64,000 bases of DNA from Arbacia lixula (GCA_963669155.1 OZ022583.1:17849694-17913693), one strand, 5' to 3'; positions 1 to 12,920 are shown, counted from the stretch's first letter. Translations and numbers: made by a program. The notes: generated from the sequence alone by a model not told the origin.

Positions 1-430
1 CAGAAACAAGTGAGATCTAATGGTTTGAAAAGGAGTGTGAAAAATACAAAGTCAAACCAGTAGAAACAATTATAGAGACCAGTGAATTTTACTGGTATTG
101 GAGACCAGTAGAAACCAATAGAAACCAGTGAGACATAATGGTTTGGAGAGGAGTGTGAAAAATTCAAAGTCAAACCAGTAGAAACAATTATAGAGACCAG
201 TGAATTTTACTGGTATTGGAGACCAGTAGAAACCAATAGAAACCAGTGAGACATAATGGTTTGGAGAGGAGTGTGAAAAATTCAAAGTCAAACCAGTAGA
301 AACCAGTGAGATCTAATGGTTTGAAAAGGAGTGTGAAAAAAAGTCATACCAATAGAAACCATTAGAGACCAGTGAATTCTACTGGTATTGGAGACCAATA
401 AAAACCAATAGAAACCAGTGAGACCTCATG
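1..430. repeat. 118-bp tandem repeat array rich in ACCAGTAGAAACC
   Basis: Two nearly exact 118-bp units (about 63-180 and 181-298) are flanked by partial diverged units. Each is built of short ACCAGTAGAA/ACCAATAGAA words with their complement TTTACTGGT. The array continues beyond the left edge of the window. Open frames here are repeat by-products. Confidence 0.9.
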
Positions 431-837
431 AATATTCATGAGCATTCACGTGTCACAATTTTGTACTTTTAAATATATAGATAACTTCCACGTCACCAGA
501 TAAAAGGAATATTAAAGTATAATTATATACCAATACATGATTTGAAGTTTAATCATAAAATAGTGAATGTCACCAATTTAAGTGAAGATAATAATGATAA
601 CAGCAATGAAAAAAAAAATCTTATGTAAGTTGTACTAAGCAATATCTTATGTACCTTATAACCGTACTGCTATATATATGGAAGTGTATGATGGTAACAG
701 TACTAAATAGGGTAGGAATAGGAATAATTATAGGATAAGATAAGATTAAGTAAGACCATTTAGGAATATGCCATGATTTAGATTATCGTAAGATAAAGGT
801 AGATCAATATTTTTAACGTTGGTTATTGGATGCTGGT
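431..837. other. AT-rich spacer between the two ACCAGTAGAA arrays
   Basis: No coding or structured repeat is evident. The sequence is very AT-rich with short TA runs. Confidence 0.6.
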
Positions 838-1312
838 CTTTAATGGTCTGTACTGGTTTCTACTGGTATTCTTCTGGTCTTCTATTGGATCCAGTAGAGA
901 TTCCCACTGGTTTCTACTGGTATTTTACTGGTATTTTTCAAATGGTTTCTACTGGAAATCATTTCACTTTCCATATTCAAACCAGTAGAAAATTTCCAGT
1001 AGAAACAAGTAAGAATCTCTGCTGGACCCAGTAGAGATTCCTTCTAGTTTCTACTGGTATTCTCCTGGTCTTCTATTGGTCTTTTATTGGATCCAGTAGA
1101 GATTCCTACTGGTTTCTACTCGAATTCTATTGGTCTTCTATTGGATCCAGTAGATATTCCTACTGGTTTCTACTGGTATTGCACTGGTATTTTTTTAATG
1201 GTTTCTCCTGGAAATCATTTCACTTTCCATATTCAAACCAGTAGAAAATTTCCAGTAGAAACCAGTAAAAATTCTAATGGTTTTTTCTCTACTGGTTTCT
1301 ACTGGTTTTTCG
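838..1312. repeat. 256-bp tandem repeat array, complementary orientation of the same words
   Basis: TTCTACTGGT and TTCTATTGGATCCAGTAGA words dominate. A 45-bp block beginning TTTCACTTTCCATATTC recurs 256 bp apart (about 963 and 1219). The main words are the reverse complement of those at 1-430, but forward ACCAGTAGAA copies also occur, so the array can fold into many hairpins. Confidence 0.88.
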
Positions 1313-2640
1313 TCCTGGGTACGGAGTGGCTGTCGTAGTCGGGTGTAGGTTGCTGGAGGCTGTTTAGACGGTCGAGACAAGCTTGGTGTATTTTGAGAAG
1401 TTATTGAAGGGAGATTCTAGCTAGTGTTTCTGTGGCTGAAGGAAGGTGTGGTGCTGGGAGGAGGAGGATTTTCTGGAGCGAGGAGGGGTCAGAAGGGTTA
1501 TGAAGAGGTCTAAGTAGATTTGCGGATGTATCATGGTATAGGAGGATCACAGACCTATATACGTAGTATCATTTTAAAAAAATCGATGGGTGATGAGCAA
1601 GCTAGGCTGTATGCAAGTAGTTTATAACCTAGCTAAAGCAATATCTACTCTACCTGCGTGAAGTATGTATAGGCTGAAAAGCTGGCAACTGAACATCGCC
1701 ATTTAATGCATATACATTCAGGACTTCCTCGATTCAGTGGATTGCTTTACAGTGTCCATTATGAGATTGTCGTTATGCGCTTTACAATGTAATATCGTAA
1801 TATTGCGAGTAATTTAACTACTACACATGAATTATATACTAATATTTTGTATCATGCGTGTAATAGTCATGTATTAGAAATATTATGATGAATATATACA
1901 AATCAAGCGTGATGTGAATGTATATGGTCAAGATGCAATAGCCTGGAATAACTTGGTAATAAGAATAAATGCTTCTCATAAAATGACATAATATACATTG
2001 TCCAATCTGTAAACTGCAAATTACTGATCGTACGCGCGCTTGATGTATTAAACTCTAATCTGAACTTCAGATGTATTGCTTATCTTATACTGTACCTTGA
2101 TTTGTCGATTCTGTACAATATATTGCGATTTTTTTTTATATATACATTGTATATGGGAAATAGAGTATATCTTGAAATCTTGAAAAGTTGTGAGAATGAC
2201 GATTATGAGCTTTGATCCGAGAGTCGAGTCACTAATAAAATGGCAATGACAAGTGCGCCTGCCATTCAAGCGAGTGTGGAAACTACTAGGTTTAAAATAT
2301 AACTTGACACTTGAAGATCTCCAACTCGAAAAATCAGTTATTAATGAATTGATAGGTAGCATGCACAGTGGGCAGTGTTGTAGTCTGTATTGATGATCTG
2401 ATACAGACACATTTTCATGACCGAATTTGTCCATAAGTGAAAATCAAAGGATTGTCAAGGATAAAATGTCACGAAACCTGTTTAACATCCATGATGTGTA
2501 CATTTAAGCTTGATTTCAGTTGGAAAATGTATTTCAAAAGTGTCAATAGGTTTGTCGGCCCTGGTTAAGCTCGAATCTATGAAGCCTTTTTGAATGGTGA
2601 AGCAGAAGGTCAGGTCCCAGGCGTATCGCACAAATTGATG
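1313..2640. other. Non-coding flank, nothing recognised
   Basis: The first 200 bp have higher GC than the rest, with no supportable gene. The remainder is AT-rich and featureless. The minus-strand open frame at 2048-2434 has no recognisable protein features. Confidence 0.5.
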
Positions 2641-2643
2641 CAC

Positions 2644-2691
<48 letters not shown>

Positions 2692-2744
2692 ACACACAGA
2701 CACAGATACACACACACACAGACTCACACACAAACACACCGACA
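2641..2744. repeat. (CA)n microsatellite
   Basis: A nearly pure CA run from 2641 becomes interrupted after about 2685. A second, looser CA-rich patch lies at 2870-2940, and a G14 tract at 2786-2799 lies between them. Cysteine/valine and histidine/threonine open frames across it are artefacts of the repeat. Confidence 0.97.
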
Positions 2745-2944
2745 GACTTTTAAATTAAAAAATGCGATTATTTCAATAAATCACTGGGGGGGGGGGGGGA
2801 CTTTCAAAACGCAGTTCTCTGTTTATCAGCATGGTTTAGTGGTAAAGAATGTTATATTCCTACAATCACACATCCTCAAACACACACATTAACACATAAA
2901 CTCACACGCGTGCACACTCACACATACAAACATACACGCGGTTA

Positions 2945-4185
2945 TCTTGCAACTCCAGAAAATTGACACTCAAAACGTAAATACCAAGAAATACACATCA
3001 ATTATAGTGTACAGTTATAAAAATGTTTTCTTTTATTTGAAAGTGCAATGTCTGAAGAGAAATTACAAACCTGATGACGTTCATTACAAAAATCTCGATA
3101 TAATCATGTTTTTGCCCTAAGTTGTGAGTACATGGAAAACAAGGCCACTTTTAGATTCTGACATAATTTGAAGAAAAATTGATGAATTTGTTCCCCCCAA
3201 AGTGAGAGGATAATATGAACACCACATTACGTGAAGTATACTGAGCTGTTCTAAACACAATGGACGATAATTGATACACACGTATACCACTGAGACAAAT
3301 CGGAACTCATTCTCTTGCAATACTTCAAAGACAGAAAACAAAGAGACTTACGTATAATCAAAACATTTTCTACATGAGACAAAGACATTTCTTGCGCATT
3401 CCACATGTCTTCTTCTCACAGATGGTTACATACCATGCCGCGTACTTCAAATCAGATAGTCATCATTGAAGTAATGCGTCACAATATAATAAGACTCCAG
3501 AAAAAAAATGGAAAATGATTCCAAGAGATGCTTTATAATCTTAAGGATGTGACTGAACACACATCATAAATAGTGTTGAACTCAAATTCATAATCAATCA
3601 TGTTTGTCCTCAAAGCCGAATTCTACCAACGTAGGCCTATTTACTAAGGAGAGCAGTTCAATATGCATACATCAAGGACAACTTTACATAGGTAGCTCAG
3701 GGCGCTTTAGCCCACTCAATGACATTAAGAATCCCTGTGAAGAACAAAAGAGCCCCTACAATGGTTAAAATGCATTACATGGGTCATAACATTGGACTTA
3801 AATAAATATATATATCCCCCACCCCCCTGATATAGAGGTATTTGTTAGAATATTGCTTCAACTAGAGAATTTCTTCATTTCATACTTTGGTCCCACATGA
3901 TCATAATAACCAAGAATCACCACAAAGCATCAATATTGTATGTTCATTAACGCCACATGCTAACATTCCACTCTGTTAAAAGATTCAACACAACAATGTA
4001 AAGAAAGAACATTGGTTATGTGGAGATATTTTCTATGTTGACTGATTTTGAGATGAGCATATTCTGCGCATGATAAAAAGAACCTGTGGAATGTGAAAGC
4101 ATAGTTTCTGAGTGACAAATACTGCTCGATGATTGCTGCGCGAGAGACGTACATGCGCATTGACAAAAGCTACTCTACAAACCTA
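2945..4185. other. Gene-free 3' flank
   Basis: AT-rich single-copy-looking DNA. Nothing beyond a short C-rich tract near 3815 was seen. Confidence 0.5.
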
Positions 4186-4318
4186 GGCCCCTGTTCATAA
4201 AGAGTTGTGATTAATCTGAATCGATTGCAAGTCCACTCCCTTATTTATAATGGGAACAGTTACGATTGATATCAGTCGGAAGTCAACTTACGATCAATCA
4301 CAATTCTTTATAAGGCTT
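4186..4318. repeat. Foldback repeat, GATTGATATCA family
   Basis: GGCCCCTGTTCATAAAGAGT at the left and CAATTCTTTATAAGGC at the right are imperfect inverted ends. The middle has CGATTGATATCAGTCGG. Related copies lie at 12409-12515, 19902-20040 and 39431-39516. Confidence 0.65.
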
Positions 4319-5267
4319 ATCTTACAGAAATGCACAAAGCTGATGAGACAGAGAATGGCTGACATTCATCAATATCAAACACAGAGGGAATGAGTATCTT
4401 GGCTGGAATGTTGTTTTAAACTGGCGGAAAATAGAACAGCATTTTGTAGAAATATAATCATGTGAGGTACGCTATATATTACGCATGGAATGCAGAAATA
4501 GCGTATGCAAGAAAACAGATTAAAACCATGATTACTGAACATTTATTGACAGTTTGACAAAAATACACAACCACAAATGTATATCCAATTGGTGAATATT
4601 GATGTGTAAACAGAAATGCACACATGTAATACGTATGGCATCTCTAGCTCAGCTGAATGAACAAGGCATGGTTAAACCATGTCGACATGAAAAATAGATG
4701 AAGAAGCTCTATAATCACTACAGAAAAATACTCTTGTGCACGGTACATGTACATATAATCAAAGTGCAGATTTTTTTCTACGGCTTCTAATCCTGAAACT
4801 CGCTTAACATCATTCTCTAATCAAATCATATGTTTCTAATTTTCATATAACTATATATATATATATATCATCTAGAGTTAAAATCTGATGTTAAAATCAA
4901 TTCTACATTCACACACAAAGCAAACACATACAGACTTGCAACAGAACGGTATTTTTCAGGAACGAAAAAATCATACACCCGGAACAAGATATAAGAAAAA
5001 TAAAAGATCTATAATGATTATATATTTCTACTAATTTGAAAGGAATGTACAGCAGATAAGGAATGACAGAACTCCAATTTAGGAATTGAGAAGGAACTTT
5101 TGCATTACAGAATGTTCACACTGGAATTTGCATTCAAATATAATTCATGTATCACTGTGTCATTACAGCACTATACACATTGGAAGGATGTAAAACTTTT
5201 CCACTTGATATGGATGAAACATATGAAAAAAGGAGCAGTTGGGTACTTCCTCCTTTTGTATTGTGCA
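4319..5267. other. Gene-free AT-rich flank
   Basis: Contains a short TA run at about 4852-4869. No gene or structured element was recognised. Confidence 0.5.
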
Positions 5268-5271
5268 TTAA

Positions 5272-5822
5272 AGGGTTACTAAATTAGAAAAATAAGTTCC
5301 CACTAATCTATGTAAAATTATCCACTAAAAACGAATTTCACATTCCTTTTTCCGCAATAAAGTCTCATTTTGACAAAAGTTTGAAGAAAGAAAACGCATG
5401 CCTCCAGTGACGTCAGAGAAGTCAAAATGCCAATAAAATATTTTATTCACGCCGTTCAAACAATACGTTACCAATGGGAACCCCAAAGCTTGTTCGAGGT
5501 TTGTTCGAGTAGCAACAACTAATAGATTCAAAGTGCATGTCATCCATTGAATCTGAATGACAAGATACAGGTGAATGCAATAACGTGTTACTACGCAGTT
5601 AGGGGGAAATTTGTGAATACATTACGAAAATGGTCTATTGCTGACTTACGTACAATCCACAGCATTTTGACTTTTTTGACGTCACTGGAGGTGTGCGGTT
5701 TTTTTTTTTTCCAAATTTTCGTCAAAATGAGACTTTATTGCGGCAAACAAATGTGAAATTTGTTTTTAGTGGATAATTTTACATAGATTAGTGGGAACTT
5801 ATTTTTCTAATTTAGTAACCCT
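5272..5822. mobile_element. Foldback MITE, TTAA family C
   Basis: Imperfect inverted arms of about 160 bp (5272-5435 and 5660-5822) start AGGGTTACTAAATTAG at both ends and are flanked by TTAA (5268-5271 and 5823-5826). The arms contain GACGTCA on both sides. There is no transposase frame. A TTAA target duplication is the hallmark of piggyBac-superfamily mobilisation. Part of the unpaired centre recurs at 45555-45668. Confidence 0.85.
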
Positions 5823-5826
5823 TTAA

Positions 5827-8800
5827 TGCGCATCAGCCCTGCATGCAAACTTAATCATTTATGTGCCGTTGATGGACTTTGGCATAACGAATAATACACA
5901 CAAATACCATAGAACGCCTTTTTTGACTCGCATGCAAAGGGTTAACACAACCTTGACTGCTTCAATGAGGTTCAACATCATGTTCAAAAGTAGCAAACTT
6001 TGGCAAGGGACCTAGAAATAACCCTTACATTTCATAACAAATCTTATGCTTTAGCATTTGCCCCAATAAAAGTGGTATCCTCCCTGTATTTTTTTTTTTT
6101 TTTTTTACAAGAAAGGCAGTGAGCAAAGTGTGCGGAGAAAAGAAACGGCAGGTCACATTTTCAGCAAAGTAGCAGTACATGAAACAAAAATGCTTGAGAG
6201 AATTTGAAGAGCATTCCACATAGTTTTTATTTTGTTTTCATACCAGTTGACTTGTGAAGAAAATTATCAGTATGTTGTTCGCATGACCGCTCATACAATG
6301 ACATGAACTTCTATAACATTGGTTAATACTGTTGATCAAGGAGTGTATGACCCAAAGTGAAAATTTCAAATGGGGAAATGAGAAGAGATAGAAGATTTAG
6401 AGATTATTTCACCTTTATTTTGCTTATAAAAAAATCTTACATCTCAGATATCAACAAGAATAAATTCATCATGCAGAAATTTGCACACTTTCTTTGATGC
6501 ATTAGTTAGATTATTTGCTAAATGGGGTACTTGATATCAAAATTTACAGGCAGAAATCACATATTTGTGGTGCTTGAACCCCAATGGATTATATGTTACA
6601 TATATTTTAATGCTATTTCCATACAGAGAACATGTATATCAAATGTACATACATTATACATTATAAAATGTGTACATATTACAAATCGAGGATAATACTT
6701 AGTCCCTATATGATCACAAACTTGCAAAGAAAACAAAATCATAATAAAATAGATACTCTATTTCTGCAGATAAATATAATTGTTCAATGGGCAAAATGTA
6801 CACATAAGTTGATAATTTGGAATGGATTTGATACCGGAAATAATAGTATAGGTACTTTTCACAAACATATTACATTACTGTGAAAATCATTACTATTCTC
6901 TTTATGCTACTCAATGATGTTATGCAACAGATATACAGAATGGGAAACCCTCTGAATATACTCATTATCCCTTCATACATGTTTTAAAATGTTAATCAAA
7001 TTCTTTTGAAATCTATAGTTCAATTCTACTGATTGCTCGCTGTAAAAAAAATACAGCCGTTATATACATTTATATTTATTTCATAAAGTTATATTCAATG
7101 TTGATTTCTAACCTTTAATCTACAATAGTATTCATAAAATTCTGGTTATGTCTCGCTTTCCTGAAACAGAATGATGGTTGGTTAGGCTGACCTTTGGTGA
7201 GGCAGAGCTAATGCTCATTATGCATAGCATTGAACATGCACAGCAACTAGACAATACATAGAGTGTAAGAAATGAGAAATACACTATTCGTCCAGCAATT
7301 TTGCAAGGATAAATCATTGAAAATTTTCTGCGAAATGCCACCGTACATGTGACGAAAATACGATGCAGATTGAGTAACAAAAACAGTGACAGTAATACTC
7401 TACAGCATACCAACTTGCTCCCCCCCCCCCCTTGCACTTGAATATACACTTGAATATTTGAAACACACCAAGAAAACAGTCAAACACAGCTACATGTGAT
7501 AGGAAACCATGGAGAAAGAAACAGAACACAACCACTTAAGGGTAATATACACAAACCATCTAACACTCACGAGACAATTTGTGATGGCATCTGACAGTCT
7601 CAAAGACTGAGCGACTTGAACATCACATATAACTCCTAACATCACACATTGTTTTTGTGTGCAAACCTGGTCTTCTGAATGCCATTCCAATCTGCAATTT
7701 TGTCTGTACCTGAACCATTTGCAAACATTTCCAAAGTGTAGGTCTGCTCTTACAAACACCCCCTTTGAACTTTGGTTTGATCTAAAATATGCACAACAAA
7801 CATTGTTAGTTGGAACAATCGATTTGTTCAAATGGGCAGGTAAGCCAAACAGAATATATTAAAACTCCATTTTCATTTTACTTGCATCAAGTTGAATCAA
7901 ACAGCCATTTCATGCATAATTCTACTTGTATTATCATTTTCCATTGTCATATACTGTGCAATAAACCATGACTTAGACATAACTTAAGGCAGTTTTGAGA
8001 GTGGAAATATCTATCAACATGCTTGAAAGACTTCCCGAAGTGTTGACAGAATGAAAGATAGTGGAATGGAAACGAGAACATGTGAGAGACAGAAGGTAAG
8101 CCTCTAAATCTGTGACATATCACATCACAATATGTACCTAGATTCCCTATGGACCACTCCAGTTCTTCAGCATATACCCATTACCATGGACCCAACCACT
8201 CTGCATCAAGGGGTGTCATCTTGCTCCATCTCTGAGGGATCCTTGCATGAGTCCTTGCTAATGTGTTTCTCGCTCTGCAAAACATGGGACAAAATCAAAT
8301 GTATAGACAGAAAATTAAAACTTAACAGTAATAATTAAGGTGTACTATATTCAGATTTGGACCATGTTCCTACCAAAGATGATATCTTGAATTATCATAA
8401 AATGTGTAATCCAAACATAGAGTATGGCATCAAGGAAGGACTTACAGAGAACAAATCATACTTCACAAGAGATTACCTCTTCATTAAAAATTAAGATCTG
8501 AGCGATCATACAATGTAATACGATACACGGTCCTTCATGGTTATTTAGCCAAAATGGGAAAAAAAAAGCCCTATACATAACACATGCTCTATCACAACTC
8601 TTGTTTTCGCAGGGGTATACATGTTATGTAGTGTGGTTCAGTGTGTTTGTTTCATAGTGTTGAAATTAAAAAGAAGCCCCCCACAAACAGCTGTTTATTT
8701 CTACCCCTTGCCCTAAAGAAAGGGAGTATCAAAGAAACAGCACAGTGCAAATTCCAGAATTAGTATTCAAACAAACACATGTCAGAGTGGAATTTCCTAA

Positions 8801-9450
8801 AGTTTACACAAAGCATAGATCTGTTTTGGAAAGAGAAGATACCGTATATGATATCGCACACACAAGATGCAAGATGACTTCATACATAAATGACATCAAC
8901 GTTACATAACATTCCCTGACTTGGACAGTGGCAGGTATAACTGGCACTCCATACATAAACTCATGGACATAGCAACTGGAGGTTGGTTACCCATGCCTAG
9001 GTTCCTGTTTGCAGTATCAGTAATGTGATTTTAAAACTACACATGCAGCATTCAATGTTTGCCATTCGTATTGATTGGGTTCTGTGAATGTAGTAACATG
9101 TTTTTTCTTCTTTTTTTTTTTAACTTTTACATGCTGGACAAGTGCCAAATGTGTTCTAATTACATAAACAGATTTTTATATGACATATCAATCGGTTAAG
9201 TGAGAGGGTACCTCTTGTGCTTTAATAGCTCTCACTTTCTGAGTATTGTGAGAATGCAGCATTGCATTGGGAATAAACATTAATGACAGAGAATGGGTGC
9301 ACAGGCGCTTGATTAGAAGACATACCAATAATGACTTTTTTGCAAAAAAAAAAAAAGGTGCATGTCCAAATAAATGCAAAGAGGCATTGCTTTGATTGCA
9401 TATTGTTGTATTGTAGACATTTGTCATTAGTTGGGAAATGTTGAGTTGAT
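5827..9450. other. Gene-free 3' flank
   Basis: AT-rich DNA with T-runs (for example 6090-6106), a C12 tract at 7420-7431 and A-runs near 9350. None of the small open frames has recognisable protein character or splice support. Confidence 0.5.
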
Positions 9451-9454
9451 TTAA

Positions 9455-9822
9455 AGGGCATATACTGTACTGGGAAGGCAAAAAAGCCTTCAAAATGTAA
9501 TTGTTAACAATCTTCTTGCCAATGGTCTTAAATTCATGCATTGTCTATTTTAGAAGTCTATTGTCTATTTTAGAAAGTTATTTGCCCTCAAATGATCCAC
9601 ATATCGAGTAATTAATGATTAATGATTAAATCCTCAAAATGTTTGGTCCGAACATTTTGAGGATTTAATCATTAATCATTAATTACTCGATATGTGGATC
9701 ATTTGAGGGCAAATAACTTTCAGCAAGCTTCTAAAATAGACAATACATGAATTTAAGACCATTGACAAGAAGATTGCTAACAATTACATTTTGAAGGCTT
9801 TTTTGCCTTCCCAGTATGCCCT
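9455..9822. mobile_element. Foldback MITE, TTAA family A, copy 1
   Basis: A nearly complete palindrome of 368 bp flanked by TTAA (9451-9454, 9823-9826). The ends are AGGGCATATACTGTACTGGG and its complement, the right one slightly shortened. The centre is AAATGTTTGGTCCGAACATT. A small duplication of TCTATTTTAGAA sits in the left arm. It has no coding capacity. Copies lie at 29735, about 39650 and 45187. Confidence 0.92.
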
Positions 9823-9826
9823 TTAA

Positions 9827-10489
9827 TGACAGAATGGCATAAAGGTCTGCTTAACGTTGTGTGTCACATGTGTCTTTCTTGCACAAGTAATTAACATAAA
9901 ATCCTCTCGAGCAACACTTCTGGTTAGAATTGTCTCACGCTTTGTCATGTGACACATGGTGTTAGTTTGCTGCAGTGCATGCTGGGCTATACAAGGACGA
10001 TGTCTTCTCCTTACTTATGTTGTATATTTCTATAGCGCACTGATATTGGTTCAGACGAAACATTTTTGAGTTCATTTTCTCCTTGAATGTAGGTCTCATG
10101 ATAGTGGCTGCGAGCACACAAATACCACACCTGTACTTATTCTACATCTTTGTCAGAGAAAACAGTTGGATCTACGCACAAACATGTACAACGACTGGCT
10201 TTAGAGAACAGCACACGTTTACAATGGGTTGTATGGACCAGAGTGTGCAGTATATAGCTTTACAATCAATATAACAAGGACTGGTCATTGTAACAAAATG
10301 TAACGAGGAAATAGCCAATCACAATTGAGTAGTACAGCTGTCCTAAAGGTGGCTACAATCAGTTTGGAGTTACAATGAGTGTAAAGCTATATGCCACAAG
10401 GCCCAGGAGGGCGTAGCTCTGCCCAAACTGGGGAAGGGGGGCGGTGGGTACGCCCCTTCCCATACTCTGAGGAAATTATACCATGAGGT
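9827..10489 (-). other. Immediate 3' flank / probable 3' UTR of the WK-motif gene
   Basis: Single-copy-looking DNA directly downstream of the stop codon. No firm poly(A) signal was assigned; the UTR may be long. Confidence 0.4.
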
Positions 10490-10548
10490 TCATGAGCTTG
10501 CCGTGGTGAGACTCTCCACACTGTCGGGCTGGGGTTTGGGCTCCGGAC
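10490..10548 (-). CDS. WK-motif gene, terminal exon with stop codon
   Basis: The acceptor GCTGCCAG gives a phase-1 exon coding GPEPKPQPDSVESLTTASS and ending in TGA at 10492-10490. The short acidic/serine C-terminus ending in SS is not a recognised targeting signal. The pyrimidine tract of the preceding intron is made of a C-rich 12-bp tandem repeat. The length of the 3' UTR cannot be fixed from the sequence; no compelling poly(A) signal was found close by. Confidence 0.8.
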
Positions 10549-10552
10549 CTGG

Positions 10553-10600
10553 CAGCGGGGCGTGGCAGGGGGCGTGGCAGGGGGCGTGGCAGGGGGTGGG
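10553..10600. repeat. 12-bp C-rich tandem repeat next to the last acceptor
   Basis: About four units of GTGGCAGGGGGC on the plus strand. On the transcribed strand they read as C-rich (GCCACGCCCCCT) and form the pyrimidine tract of the final intron, ending in GCTGCCAG. Confidence 0.85.
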
Positions 10601-10780
10601 GTGAGTTATATATGGGGTGACCAGGGTGAGCAGTGGGTAAGTTGTATATAGGGTAATGTGTTGAGATGACCAGGGTTACCAGGGGGTGAGTTATATGCAG
10701 GGTGAAGTGTTGGGGTGACCAGGGTTAGCAGGGGGTGAAATTGTATATTGGGTGATGTGTTATGGTGACCGTGATGACGA
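10600..10780. repeat. About 60-bp tandem repeat, three units
   Basis: Each unit contains GGGGTGACCAGGGTTAGCAG followed by GGGTGA and a TATAT-containing stretch. The units are diverged and lie wholly within the last intron. Confidence 0.8.
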
Positions 10781-12104
10781 GAGATGTTAGACATGAAAAT
10801 GCGGAGTTTGGTTGAAGATATTCACACATATGGATACAAAGGAATGGTATGTGAAGAATGAGAGTGACCCAATGTTAGTGCGAAACGCAAACCGTGTGGG
10901 TATCAGGGTTAGGTCACAATTTATGTTTATTTCAAAATGATGACAGTGGACAGGAAAGTGATTGTACAGATATAGGTCATAACGATAGTGATGAAGAAAT
11001 GAAAGAAGAACAGATTAGGAGGAGAAGGAGAAGAAGAAAAAGAGGAAGAAAAGGAAGAGGAGGACAAGAAGAAGGAGTAAAAGAATGAGTGGAAAAAGAA
11101 GATGATGGTGATGGTAGTCAAATAAATGTTGGCCCAGTGATGTATAATACATGCAAAATAATCACATTAATATTTCAACACGACCATTAATCAAAAGTAC
11201 ATGGTTAATTTGTTTTCGAACAATTACAGCGGGTATTTCCCACATATCATAAAGCAGGAGGAAGATGCCATGGAGCCAAGAAAAAAATCAACATAAAAAT
11301 ATCGATCATCACAAAAGAGATTCATTCCAGTCAATTCATATTGGTTGATAGAAATAAAGTTTCCATTTGTTGGCAATTTTTTTGCAGAGGCAAGCAGAAT
11401 TTAAATTCACAAAGATGCAATCAAAGACAAATAATAGGCATAATAGGCCAATCAAATAAAGAAAAGACGCAAAAATTAATTCAGAAATGAAATGAGGCAC
11501 AGCACAATTAAAACAGAGGAGGTAGTATACATGATACATGAACATTCAAGAATGGATGGGTTGAAGGGATAAGATAGAGCGATGGGGAGGGGAAGAGAAG
11601 AACAAAAAACAAACAATTAGATTGCAATGTGCAGAAGGCATTGACTCTTACAAGCTGAACATAAAAGAGAAAGTTTCACAGAGCATTGGATTAAAGCACA
11701 GAGGAGATCATTATTTAGTTTGATCTTCTAGCTGCAGAATATTTTGGACATCACATGACACATGTCATTTACTCTACATACAGTGATTTATAGGTGGTGT
11801 ATGCATTTTTGCAGATAAAACTAGAATTCATGATACCTCTCAGACAAGAGTACATCAAGGATGTAAGAGACTGAGTGGCAAGTTTGATAAAGCTCATACT
11901 GGAGTTGTTGTATTCGCTGTTTGTAGACACCTGAATTATCTTAGAAGGAAACTGCTTCATGTATCATGTCCTTACTTTTTTTTGGACATTTTACTAATCA
12001 TCTAGTGATAATGCTCATACATAGTATGTTCATCATGAGATTTGAGACAAGAAACCAATCATTAAAAAGAAATAGTGATGCTTTAATTCCCCTTGACCTG
12101 CAAT
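10781..12104 (-). other. Last intron, remainder
   Basis: Contains a purine-rich run (GAAGAAGGA-type) at about 10995-11100; otherwise AT-rich with no gene. Open frames there (arginine-rich, or serine/phenylalanine on the other strand) follow from the purine run. Confidence 0.6.
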
Positions 12105-12281
12105 ATTAGTGCCATTCTCATTGGGCTTTAAAAAATCGCGAAGTTAGAAAAATTGCGAAGTTAGGGGACCGGGACAATAGGACCATTCGGCTTTTGGTAC
12201 GGTTGCTAGGCAACTTTCACCCTAACTTCGCGATTTTTCTAACTTCGCAATTTTTTTAAGCCCAATGGGAATGGCACTAAT
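12105..12281. mobile_element. 177-bp foldback element
   Basis: Long inverted arms: ATTAGTGCCATTCTCATTGG on the left, with its near-complement ending ATGGCACTAAT on the right. Each arm carries two AACTTCGC(A/G)ATTTTT units. The loop is short. No clear target duplication was found. Confidence 0.8.
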
Positions 12282-12408
12282 GGTGCTGAATTTAAGTACG
12301 AGCCTGGAAATACTTTGTTAGACAAGAAAGAAATGCCCAAAAGAATACACCTCGCCCTCGATAAATCGGAGAAGAAAATGTTGATGTTAATGCTTTTATT
12401 TCAAACCA

Positions 12409-12515
12409 GGGCCCCATCTCATATAAAGTTGTGATTGATCTGACTTGCTCACAAGTCCAATCCCTTACTTCCAATGTGCAGAGTTATGATTGATATCAAT
12501 CGCAATTATTCATGA
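12409..12515. repeat. GATTGATATCA-family repeat, second copy
   Basis: Resembles 4186-4318: GGGCCCCATCTCATATAAAG, then GTTGTGATTGATCTGACTTG and TTATGATTGATATCAATCGC. It has lost its right inverted end. Confidence 0.55.
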
Positions 12516-12920
12516 TATTATCAAATAGTCTTACAGATAAAAATGATAATCTCCTGCATATTACTACACGATGGCTGGTATGTATCTGAACATATGATTG
12601 ATATTTAGATTTGTTTATATTTTAGTTAAGAAATAAACATTACATTAGCAAGAAGGTGGGAGTAGACACTTCTGGAGGAGGAGATACTATTTATCAAAAA
12701 AATGTTTTGACACTTAAACGCAAATGAAACATCCTTCAACTTTGTCATGTCTTAATTTCATATTGCTTTGAGTCGTAAGTTTTTGATCATCATTTTTCAA
12801 AGGTGTCAAATGTTTTTTTTAAGACCTAGCATAAGCCCTCTGCTGATGAAGTCAACAATGCTAATCTGTTTGTGGTAGCAACGGTAGAGCTGAGGCTGAG
12901 AGATTAATGCTGATAATTAC

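Noticed and set aside
2482-2892. Open frames rich in Cys/Val or His/Thr across the CA microsatellite
   Set aside because: Composition produced entirely by the CA repeat; no splice or start context.
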